Origin: Sphingobacteriales bacterium
GTDB taxonomy: Bacteria > Bacteroidota > Bacteroidia > Chitinophagales > Chitinophagaceae
DNA length: 9,139 nucleotides
Assembly: GCA_024640385.1 (NCBI GenBank)
Contig: JAHEFC010000148.1
Span: forward strand, 1-9,139
Direction of reading: 5' to 3'
A program made the translations under genes and the position numbers. Under the pieces are notes generated by a model. That model ran no database searches, was not told where the DNA came from, and saw only the letters and a list, made by a program, of their open reading frames with translations. The number at the start of each line of letters is the position of its first letter. The first letter of the stretch is position 1. Below are positions 1 through 6,690 of this stretch, piece by piece.

Positions 1-3000
1 TACAACATACCTTGTAAGAACGGAACAAAATGCAGGAAGATCCCTCCGGGCGGCAGCGACTGCAGGTACTGTTCCCTGGTAGCGATCTCTCCCAACTGCA
101 CCAGCGAGTCAGCCAGGGCGGTAAATTCTTCGATCTGCCAGTGTTCCACATAGGTTTTATTATTCCGCCAGTGGTCTACCACATCGGAAATATTTCCCGA
201 TTCAGCATATGGTAAATTGAAGGAAGCTATTGCCCGGCCTTCGGGTGTGGAAAGGAAAGTATGGATCTGCTGCTGCTCATCGTTCATGATAAAGATGCCG
301 CAGCGAATGAAAGGGATGTTCAGCGTGGTCAGTTCAGTCCAGATCACCGGTGTGATCCGGTCAAGATCCTGCTTGGTACGCATGGAAGCGATGTCCGCAC
401 GAATGCGGTCCAGGGCGGCCTGCTTAATGGCTTCTTTCGCACTGGCTTCAGCTTTCTTCAGGTCGAGATATCTGCGGTAGGTTTGTCCGAATACACCAGC
501 AAAACGCTTCATGATCATAAATTCCTCCTCTGCAATGGGTCTTGTGGCGAATGAAAAAACAGCTCCATCCGGGAAAAAGAATTTTGAATTATACTCTTCT
601 GAGGGAAGATTATTTAGATCAAACTTTACAGGATAGAAATCTGACCGGTTGAGCGCATCGTAATAGTCGATCAGATTTTTACCTTGCAGGAAGTAGATTT
701 GGGAGGACTGGTTTTCCATCCAGGCATAATAGCCTGACTCTATAAGTTCATGGGCATGCAGATTCAATTCACCTATGATCAGTGTGGCCCTACCATCCGC
801 ATTCGACCTGGCTGTCCACACTTCCACTTTTTCGTCATCGTCAAAAATAAGAATACCGCAACGGCTGGTTTGGATACCCAGTTGAACAAACTCAGCAAAC
901 ATGGTTGCCACGGTTTCACCCACGTCATCACTGTTTTTCATTGCCATGGTTTTGGTCCTGAGTCTTTCCAGCGAGGTTTCTATCCTCGCCTCCCTGGCCT
1001 GGGCCTCAGCCTGCATCAGGTCTGCGAATCTCCGGTAGGCAAGACCAAACACGTTGGCGAATCTCCGCAGTAAAGCCCGTGTAGATTCAGCGGGCGGATC
1101 ACTGGTGACCATCAGCAAAGAGCCTCCGGGGAAATCGGAAAATGACCAGTATGCTCTCAACGCATCCGCTGCTACGTCGCGTGTAGATTCGAGGATCATG
1201 TCGTATGTCCGGGGAGATTCTTCTTGAATGAAGTTGAACCATTGCCTGATCTTTTCTCCCTCGTTAACGATCACATAATCTTTACGGTTTTGGTGATAAG
1301 CCTCCAGGGCTTCCTCCATCAGTAACAATCCTTTTTTCGGAACACGGGCGGTGGATTCCAAGATCTCACTTGTGCTGTTTGGAGGTCTGATAGCTGCCCA
1401 CGCATCAATGTAGTCGGGTGATGTTTCATTCAGATGGATCACACAGGTATCCAGGTCTTTTTGACCCAGCATGCCCATTTGTTTTCTCAATTCATGCACC
1501 ACTTCGCTGAGTTCAGTTGAGGAGTGCATGGCCATGGCACGTGCCCGTACTCTTTCCAGTGCCGCCTCGATCTGCGCTTCCCTTGCCTGGGCTTCTGCTT
1601 TCTTCAGATCATTGAAACGGGTATAAGTTGAATCAAAAACACCGGCAAAGCGTTCGAGTATCTGTATGCTTTCTTCGGGCTCTTTGTCTGCGCTGGAGAA
1701 TGTGAGAAAACCTTTTGAAAAAAAAGCCACATGAACCACTCTCCGTTTTTCAGCTTCATTTATCATTACAGGTAATCCGCTTTGTTCGCTTAAGGATGCC
1801 CTGTACCGGAGGTATTCCTGCAGCTCATTTCCGCTGAGATCAACTACCAACGATTTTTTTTCTTCTTTCCATGCAGCATGAATTTTTGCCATCAGCGTTG
1901 GTTCGGTAATGGAGGCTTTTGCTGTTCTGTCCGACAGGTTGCCTGACATCGTCAACCAGAATTCTATCAGTCCTTCCTCTTCATTGATCACGCCAATGGT
2001 CACCTGATCCGGGGTTGCGCCTAATTTGTTGAATTGCTGATACAGTACAAAAGCTGTTTCAGACAGTTCTTCACTTTTCTGCATGGCCATGGTACGGCTT
2101 CTCACTTTTTCCAGTGCTGCCTGTATATTGGCTTCTCTTGCCTGTGCTTCCGCATTTTGCAGGTCGAGGAAACGGACGTAAGCCTGTTCAAACACTCTTG
2201 CAAATCTTCGAAGAATTTCATTCTCGTCTTCTGATAGAAGTTTACCTGTGCATCCGGCGATGGCAACTGCAGAGTTCTTTTCAAAGGCTGTTATTAATTC
2301 ATAATTTTCAGCTTCCATTAACCAGTTCTTTTCTGCTTCTGACAGTTTCCCGAAATCTGTATGTTCAAAAAGATATGCGAACGCATTATTCTTATCTTCT
2401 GTTGAATATTGTTTTTGGAAAAAATCATTTCCATTTTCTCTGGCTGTCCAAAAATCATTTTGTATAGGATGATCAAAGTAGGGAGTCCTGATACTAAGAA
2501 TGGAGGAGTAAATTGCGGAAGCAACCCATTGAATATAATTTCGGGTACCGGGTTCAAATTCCATCACGATAGCAGCACGACCATCTAATGTTAATCCCAA
2601 CTCTCCTAATTTCTGAAATAAGATACTTACCACTCCACTCAACTCTTTGCTTTTGTGCATGGCCAACGATTGTGAACGGACTTTCTCCAGTGCCGCCTCG
2701 ATCTGCGCTTCCCTTGCCTGGGCTTCTGCTTTCTGCAGGTCAAGGAAACGGATATAGGCCTGTTCAAATACCTGGGCGAATCTTTTGAGGATCCTGAATT
2801 CCGGGGAGGTGAATGCTTTATCGGAATACCGGTACATGCCGATCTTCGTATCATTCATTTCTGCCACTGAGGCGGTGAAGTACTCCGCATCCAATACGAA
2901 ACGCTTACGGCTTTCAGGGATGTTTCGCATTTCAGAATGCGTAAACATGAAATTAAACCAGGCATCTTTTAATTCTCTTGTATAGGTTTTCGATTCCAGG

Positions 3001-4532
3001 TCGCCTGCATTCATCTGGTGATCTTCAGACACCATGTTTCCTTTGAAATAAGGAAACCTGATACCGCTGATATAGTTCTGTTCATCGTTCTGCAGCCAGC
3101 AGTTGTAATCTTTTGACCCCTCGATGGTCACAAAAATGGTGATCGTTTGTGCTTCTATCTTCAGTGCCCGCATCTGCTCAAACACCGTATTGGCCACATC
3201 CTGCAGCTCTTCACTTTTATGCATGGCCAGGGAACGTGTGCGCACTTTTTCCAGTGCAGCCTCGATCTCAAGGTCATGGTTCTTTTCCGCAAGCAGGGCA
3301 TTCGCTTTTTTCCTCGCGATATTATTTCTGTACAGGAAGATCCCGATAACAGCGAAAATGGCAAGACTGGCCAGCAAGATGGATATGATGATGCGGTTGC
3401 GGAATCGGCGTTCGCTCTCCGCGGCTTCCTGCGCTTTTAATTGTTCGTCGAAAGCCAGTTGTTGAAAACGGCGGGATTTGTCTTCCGCATCAAGTTCTTT
3501 GCGGGAAGAAAGCGAAAGCCCCTGGTAATGGAATGCGCTGTCAATTTTATTCTTTGCGTTAAAGGCCGCGGAGAGGGAAGCGTAAGAATCTGCAAGACCG
3601 CCCAGGATCAATGTGGATTTGAAGAGATCTGCTGCTTTATATCCATAATAGATCGCAGAGTCGGTATTGCCCTGTGATAATAACAGGTTGGCAAGAGCCA
3701 ATGAGTTGTCGGCCGCAGAACGGGTGTTCTCAATATTTTTTCCCTGCTCCATGCCATACCAATAATACGTCTTGGCAGTTTCGGGTTGTTGGTGTTTGCT
3801 GTAGGCCTGGCCCATGATGTACATCAGGTTGCCGATATAGCGCTGGTAACCGGCGGCGGTCATCAGCTCCAGCGCTTTTTTATGATAGAAGATGACCGAA
3901 TCCAGATCGTTGCCCAGAGAAAATTGGCGCGATGTGTTCATATTGATGATACCCATCATGGTAGTATCTTCAATGGAAGTAGAGATCGCCAGGGCTTTAC
4001 GATAAAGATCCAGGCTGAGCCCGGAAGAGCCACTGTCTGTGGAACTTTTTGTGTAGCTGTAAAGAGTAGCCAGGTGCTGGTAAGACCGGGCGAGGATGGA
4101 GAGCCGCGCAACACGCGGGGAAACAAATCCTGACGGATTGGATCTCCATTCACCTTTTTCACTGTTGGGATCTTCGGCGATCGTTTTTGCCTGGGTAAGA
4201 AACTGCAGTGCCCTGGGGTAATTTCCCAGGATATATGATACGAATCCCAGGGAGTTGAAAGCATCTGCTTCCCATAGTTTGGAGTTGATCTGCTTGGCTG
4301 TGGCAACGCCCTGTTCGAAAAAGAAAAGCGCACTGTCTCGTTTATTCTCGTAATAGGCATGTCCGAGTTCACGAAGCGCGTCCAGTTTCTGAATGGGGTC
4401 CTTGGTAGTTTGGATAATGGCCTTGAGGCTATCCCGGTTGGGCAGATTTTTAGGGACGTGAAAAGGATTGTACTGGGCCTTAGCCGTCAGTGTCAACAAA
4501 CAAAGGCAGAACAGCCCCATCCTTAGCATCAT
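1..4532 (-). CDS. Giant TPR signalling protein with tandem GAF-like modules, probable sensor histidine kinase (partial, C-terminus off window)
   Basis: The frame is open from the ATG at 4532 to the left edge, giving 1510 residues without a stop. Residues 1-19 form a signal peptide ending AKA before Q20. About 50-345 is helical with TPR-like pairs (around 91-121, 176-206, 232-262, 272-302), predicted periplasmic. A membrane helix lies at 380-401, followed by RKKANALLAEKN and a coiled coil. After that come at least six modules of 185-196 residues. Each begins with an amphipathic stretch like ALEKVRSRxMAMHKSEEL and ends with a helix like RFAxVFEQAYxRFLDL plus AEAQAREA. The modules look GAF-like (alpha/beta with flanking signalling helices), but ligand residues are not recognisable. 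I expect a HisKA/HATPase core beyond the edge, because related proteins I recall end that way and the neighbours are kinases; it is not seen here. ATGs at 4529 and 4520 are alternative starts; 4532 gives the fullest signal peptide. The upstream AAAGAA is a weak ribosome site, usual for Bacteroidota. Confidence 0.9.
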   Translation of the reverse strand, partial: MMLRMGLFCLCLLTLTAKAQYNPFHVPKNLPNRDSLKAIIQTTKDPIQKLDALRELGHAYYENKRDSALFFFEQGVATAKQINSKLWEADAFNSLGFVSYILGNYPRALQFLTQAKTIAEDPNSEKGEWRSNPSGFVSPRVARLSILARSYQHLATLYSYTKSSTDSGSSGLSLDLYRKALAISTSIEDTTMMGIINMNTSRQFSLGNDLDSVIFYHKKALELMTAAGYQRYIGNLMYIMGQAYSKHQQPETAKTYYWYGMEQGKNIENTRSAADNSLALANLLLSQGNTDSAIYYGYKAADLFKSTLILGGLADSYASLSAAFNAKNKIDSAFHYQGLSLSSRKELDAEDKSRRFQQLAFDEQLKAQEAAESERRFRNRIIISILLASLAIFAVIGIFLYRNNIARKKANALLAEKNHDLEIEAALEKVRTRSLAMHKSEELQDVANTVFEQMRALKIEAQTITIFVTIEGSKDYNCWLQNDEQNYISGIRFPYFKGNMVSEDHQMNAGDLESKTYTRELKDAWFNFMFTHSEMRNIPESRKRFVLDAEYFTASVAEMNDTKIGMYRYSDKAFTSPEFRILKRFAQVFEQAYIRFLDLQKAEAQAREAQIEAALEKVRSQSLAMHKSKELSGVVSILFQKLGELGLTLDGRAAIVMEFEPGTRNYIQWVASAIYSSILSIRTPYFDHPIQNDFWTARENGNDFFQKQYSTEDKNNAFAYLFEHTDFGKLSEAEKNWLMEAENYELITAFEKNSAVAIAGCTGKLLSEDENEILRRFARVFEQAYVRFLDLQNAEAQAREANIQAALEKVRSRTMAMQKSEELSETAFVLYQQFNKLGATPDQVTIGVINEEEGLIEFWLTMSGNLSDRTAKASITEPTLMAKIHAAWKEEKKSLVVDLSGNELQEYLRYRASLSEQSGLPVMINEAEKRRVVHVAFFSKGFLTFSSADKEPEESIQILERFAGVFDSTYTRFNDLKKAEAQAREAQIEAALERVRARAMAMHSSTELSEVVHELRKQMGMLGQKDLDTCVIHLNETSPDYIDAWAAIRPPNSTSEILESTARVPKKGLLLMEEALEAYHQNRKDYVIVNEGEKIRQWFNFIQEESPRTYDMILESTRDVAADALRAYWSFSDFPGGSLLMVTSDPPAESTRALLRRFANVFGLAYRRFADLMQAEAQAREARIETSLERLRTKTMAMKNSDDVGETVATMFAEFVQLGIQTSRCGILIFDDDEKVEVWTARSNADGRATLIIGELNLHAHELIESGYYAWMENQSSQIYFLQGKNLIDYYDALNRSDFYPVKFDLNNLPSEEYNSKFFFPDGAVFSFATRPIAEEEFMIMKRFAGVFGQTYRRYLDLKKAEASAKEAIKQAALDRIRADIASMRTKQDLDRITPVIWTELTTLNIPFIRCGIFIMNDEQQQIHTFLSTPEGRAIASFNLPYAESGNISDVVDHWRNNKTYVEHWQIEEFTALADSLVQLGEIATREQYLQSLPPGGIFLHFVPFLQGML
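1555..1603 (-). repeat. 49-bp perfect direct repeat, copy A (linker between modules 3 and 4)
   Basis: This stretch is identical base for base to 2686-2734, at an offset of 1131 bp (377 codons, in frame). It encodes the coiled-coil linker containing KAEAQAREAQIEAALE. The flanking bases differ immediately (1554 and 1604), so the identity is sharply bounded. That fits recent gene conversion or strong constraint on this linker. Confidence 0.85.
2686..2734 (-). repeat. 49-bp perfect direct repeat, copy B (linker between modules 1 and 2)
   Basis: This is the partner of 1555-1603, lying two modules earlier in the protein. The equivalent linker between modules 2 and 3 (around 2110-2165) encodes nearly the same peptide but differs at many bases. 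The identity between copies A and B therefore cannot be explained by protein constraint alone. Recombination between the two copies would delete exactly two modules in frame. Confidence 0.85.
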
Positions 4533-4632
4533 AGTGTGTTCTTTATATTCCCGCGAAAGGCCTCCATCCGTTCGGGGGAGCCACAAATCGCTCTCAGGAA
4601 GTTAATAAAGTTTTGGCGGGCGGCAAGGGAAA
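4533..4632. other. 100-bp leader upstream of the giant gene
   Basis: This stretch lies between the hairpin and the start of the giant gene. No convincing Bacteroidota promoter (TTTG then TAnnTTTG) was found. A TTTG occurs in the minus-strand text near 4592 but has no matching -7 box at usual spacing. On the minus strand a 12-codon ORF (4567-4529, starting MEAFRGNIK) ends in a TGA that overlaps the giant gene's ATG as ATGA. It could be a leader peptide or chance. Nothing else is recognisable. Confidence 0.4.
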
Positions 4633-4722
4633 CTGGTAACAGGTTGCAGGTTACAGGTTGCAGGTTGCAGCACATTTTATTTTTCTGCAACCTGCAACCT
4701 GTAACCTGCAACCTGTTACCAG
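4633..4722. repeat. Perfect 38-bp inverted repeat built from AGGTTGC heptads
   Basis: The left arm 4633-4670 and right arm 4685-4722 are exact reverse complements over 38 bases, separated by a 14-base A/T-rich loop (4671-4684). Each arm is largely made of a 7-bp unit, AGGTTGC with an AGGTTAC variant, repeated about four times. The hairpin begins two bases after the stop codon of the 650-residue kinase on the minus strand. A transcript would fold into a very stable 38-bp stem. It could attenuate transcription, protect the upstream mRNA from 3' decay or reduce expression of the giant gene. It lacks a proper U-tract on either side, so a classical intrinsic terminator is not supported. The symmetric arms also create open frames on both strands giving the same peptide (NRLQVTGCRLQ), which is an artefact of the palindrome. 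Confidence 0.9.
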
Positions 4723-4724
4723 GG

Positions 4725-6677
4725 TCAGATAACGACAGTAAATACCGTTCCTTCCCCTTCCTTGCTCTCCACCCGGATCTCACCTCCATGTGCTTTCACG
4801 ATATCATAGCTCAAACTCAAACCCAGTCCTGTACCTTCGCCCGTTGGTTTGGTGGTGAAAAAAGGTTGGAAGACCTTGTCTTTAATATTAGCGGGGATGC
4901 CATTTCCATTATCCCTCACTCTTAGTATGGCCTTATTCCCTGCGCGCTCAGTGGTTACTTCTACGTGAGGCTTATAATCCGGATCGCCAGCCTTTGCTTT
5001 TTCATTAACTGCATAAAACGCATTGTTGATCAGGTTCAGGAGCACCCTTCCAATATCTGAGGATACCACATTCACTTTGCCTAATATGGGGTCAGGAGTG
5101 AAATTATAACCGCTTTTAAAAGTTTTATCTTTTGCACAGAGGCCATGGTATGCCAGCCGTAGATATTCTTCCGTCAGTGCATTGATATCAGTAAGTTCTT
5201 TCACGCCGCCGCTGCTTCTGCTATGCTGCAGCATGCCTTTCACGATGGCATCGGCGCGTTTGCCGTGTTGGTTTATTTTTTCATTATTATGATATATATC
5301 GTTTAACAAATCGTCCAGTTCCTCAGTTTTGACGTTTGATTTTTGACTTTTGACTTCTTCAATAAGCTCTCTATTCACTTCAGAAAAATTATTCACGAAG
5401 TTGAGTGGGTTCTGAATCTCATGCGCGATGCCCGCGGTGAGTTCACCCAGCGAAGCCATTTTTTCTGACTGGATGAGTTGCTTCTGAGTAGATCTTAATT
5501 CACCATAAGCCTGTGCGAGCTGCTCATGATCTCTTTTGCGCCGCCGGTTGGCGCGCACCACCAAAGTCAATATAAGAATAGCGGAAAGCAGCCCTCCGAT
5601 CAGCATCAGGGTTTGCCATTTTGTACGTGAATCTTTGCTGGCCTGTTCAATATCCCATTTCCGCTGCTGGGCCTCCAGGGTCAGCATTTGTATCTGCTGG
5701 TTGGCCCGCGTATTGTTCAGGCTGTCATTGGCAGCGGCGTAGATCCGCCAGTATTTTACTGTGCTGTCCGCATTTTTGTCCTGGTAATAATTAATCAGCA
5801 TCCGCGCCGGATTGAGGGCCAGGGTATTGGATGCAGAATTCTGTACGGACTCAATGGCCAGCCTGTTGAAATAAGCGGCAGAGTCGGGCATACCGTGGCG
5901 GTTATAGTGATCAGCGATAGCCACGTAACAATTGTTGAGGTAGCGGGGCGACTGTACTTCAAGTGCTTTGTCCAGGGAGGATGCAAAATGTTCACGCGCC
6001 TTTTGCATATCGCCTTTACGGCTATAGATGCTGCCCAGGGTGAATTGGATGATCACATGGTTTCCTCCTGTCAGGCTTGTCTTTGTGTTCCTGTCCTGAA
6101 GGGCCTCGTTTATATAATATAAAGAGGAATCGAGGTGACCCATTGTAAGGTGCACTACGCTGAGGTTCATCAGCGGGAACCAAATGGATGCTTCGGCGGA
6201 ACGCCTTCCATAATGCATGGCGGTATAATAGAGGCTCAGGGCTTTCTCGTTTTCCTGCCGGTCTTTGTAAATATGCCCCATCTGGTTATAAGCAAATGCC
6301 AGCTGTTTATCGCTTCCCGAACGTTCTGCCAGGTCCACAGCTTTTTGGTGCAGTTCCAGCGCGCGCGCATAGTTACCGGTCAACCTGTAGCCCTGCCCCA
6401 GGGCGCTCCAGCCGGCGGATTCGATCATGGGATCATTTTTTTCACGGGCCAATTCGAGGAGCTGCTGGCCCAGTTCCAGCAACAGTAAAGGAAAACCATC
6501 AATGGATGTCAGGTAGAATTCAACGATCAGGTCTGCCTTTTTCTCTTTGTTATTTTCAGTCTTCAGTAACTGAAACAGTGAATCCGAGCGGTGACGGATG
6601 GCCTGGATCGCCTGTTCCTGCGAGAATCCAATATGGACAGCAAGCAGGATGCAACAGGTCAGCAAGTATTTCTTCAT
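4725..6677 (-). CDS. TPR-containing transmembrane sensor histidine kinase (650 aa)
   Basis: This gene is predicted to sense a periplasmic or envelope cue and autophosphorylate in the cytoplasm. Residues 1-20 form a signal peptide (MKKYLLTCCILLAVHIGFSQ). TPR-like helix pairs lie at about 87-121, 125-160, 167-197, 209-240 and 247-278. One membrane helix lies at 355-375, followed by basic residues RANRRRKRD. A coiled coil leads to the HisKA domain, with phospho-acceptor H419 in [10 protein letters not shown]; the HExxN motif suggests both kinase and phosphatase activity. HATPase_c has N-box N548/N552, G1 box D589-G593, F-box FF at 606-607 and G2 box GTGLGL at 615-620. All catalytic residues are present. 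There is no receiver domain, and the protein ends right after HATPase. The start ATG is 13 bp after the upstream kinase's stop, implying one transcript. Codons 442-451 (VKSQKSNVKT) come from a 7-bp repeat. The partner regulator is not in the window. Confidence 0.96.
   Translation of the reverse strand: MKKYLLTCCILLAVHIGFSQEQAIQAIRHRSDSLFQLLKTENNKEKKADLIVEFYLTSIDGFPLLLLELGQQLLELAREKNDPMIESAGWSALGQGYRLTGNYARALELHQKAVDLAERSGSDKQLAFAYNQMGHIYKDRQENEKALSLYYTAMHYGRRSAEASIWFPLMNLSVVHLTMGHLDSSLYYINEALQDRNTKTSLTGGNHVIIQFTLGSIYSRKGDMQKAREHFASSLDKALEVQSPRYLNNCYVAIADHYNRHGMPDSAAYFNRLAIESVQNSASNTLALNPARMLINYYQDKNADSTVKYWRIYAAANDSLNNTRANQQIQMLTLEAQQRKWDIEQASKDSRTKWQTLMLIGGLLSAILILTLVVRANRRRKRDHEQLAQAYGELRSTQKQLIQSEKMASLGELTAGIAHEIQNPLNFVNNFSEVNRELIEEVKSQKSNVKTEELDDLLNDIYHNNEKINQHGKRADAIVKGMLQHSRSSGGVKELTDINALTEEYLRLAYHGLCAKDKTFKSGYNFTPDPILGKVNVVSSDIGRVLLNLINNAFYAVNEKAKAGDPDYKPHVEVTTERAGNKAILRVRDNGNGIPANIKDKVFQPFFTTKPTGEGTGLGLSLSYDIVKAHGGEIRVESKEGEGTVFTVVI
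5327..5354 (-). repeat. In-gene heptad repeat (TTTTGAC x4) in the dimerisation-hairpin turn
   Basis: Four consecutive 7-bp units on the plus strand read TTTTGAC, with one GTTTGAT variant. On the coding strand they supply residues 442-451 (VKSQKSNVKT) of the 650-residue kinase, between the two helices of the HisKA/DHp domain. Because 7 is not a multiple of 3, successive units are read in different frames, giving the odd Ser/Lys-rich peptide. The frame remains open through it. Confidence 0.85.
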
Positions 6678-6690
6678 ATTAAACAGGGAT

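Larger units (their letters stand above)
1..3270 (-). repeat. Six tandem ~190-residue GAF-like/coiled-coil modules within the giant gene
   Basis: The aligned methionine of the MAMH-type motif falls at plus-strand triplets 3222, 2658, 2082, 1527, 939 and 381 (residues 437, 625, 817, 1002, 1198, 1384). The spacings are 564, 576, 555, 588 and 558 bp, all multiples of three. The motif reads LAMHKSEEL, LAMHKSKEL, MAMQKSEEL, MAMHSSTEL, MAMKNSDDV and then a diverged ASMRTKQDL. The linkers between modules 1-4 are strongly alike (AEAQAREAxIxAALExVR), while modules 5 and 6 drift. The ~150-residue domain bodies between linkers share hydrophobic pattern and length but little identity, so the linkers are conserved more than the putative sensor folds. 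The sixth module is cut by the window edge. This looks like internal duplication followed by divergence. Confidence 0.85.

Noticed and set aside
750..1073. Plus-strand ORF of 107 codons and similar ones across 30-4133
   Set aside because: All lie opposite the continuous 1510-codon minus-strand frame with periodic modules. They have no domain signal.
381..3224. CRISPR or other spaced-repeat array
   Set aside because: The period is about 560 bp, always a multiple of three, and the repeats translate into coiled-coil linkers. They are protein modules, not DNA array repeats.
4533..4632. Dedicated promoter for the giant gene
   Set aside because: No TTTG/TAnnTTTG pair at acceptable spacing could be found, although an unusual promoter cannot be excluded.
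4633..4722. Classical intrinsic terminator
   Set aside because: The stem is long and perfect but is followed by only three T then C-rich sequence on the minus strand, and by no T-run on the plus strand.
4529..4789. Minus-strand ORF of 86 codons spanning the kinase end and the gap
   Set aside because: Its first third is an out-of-frame reading of the 650-residue kinase and its middle is palindrome translation. Only the last 12 codons are discussed, as a possible leader.
4536..4925. Plus-strand ORF of 129 codons through the intergenic hairpin
   Set aside because: It runs antisense through the kinase C-terminus and the palindrome. The repeat arms give the same peptide on both strands, and there is no family resemblance.
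5688..6682. Long plus-strand ORFs opposite the TPR region of the 650-residue kinase
   Set aside because: They are antisense shadows of a gene with a signal peptide, TPRs and complete catalytic motifs. They have no recognisable domains of their own.
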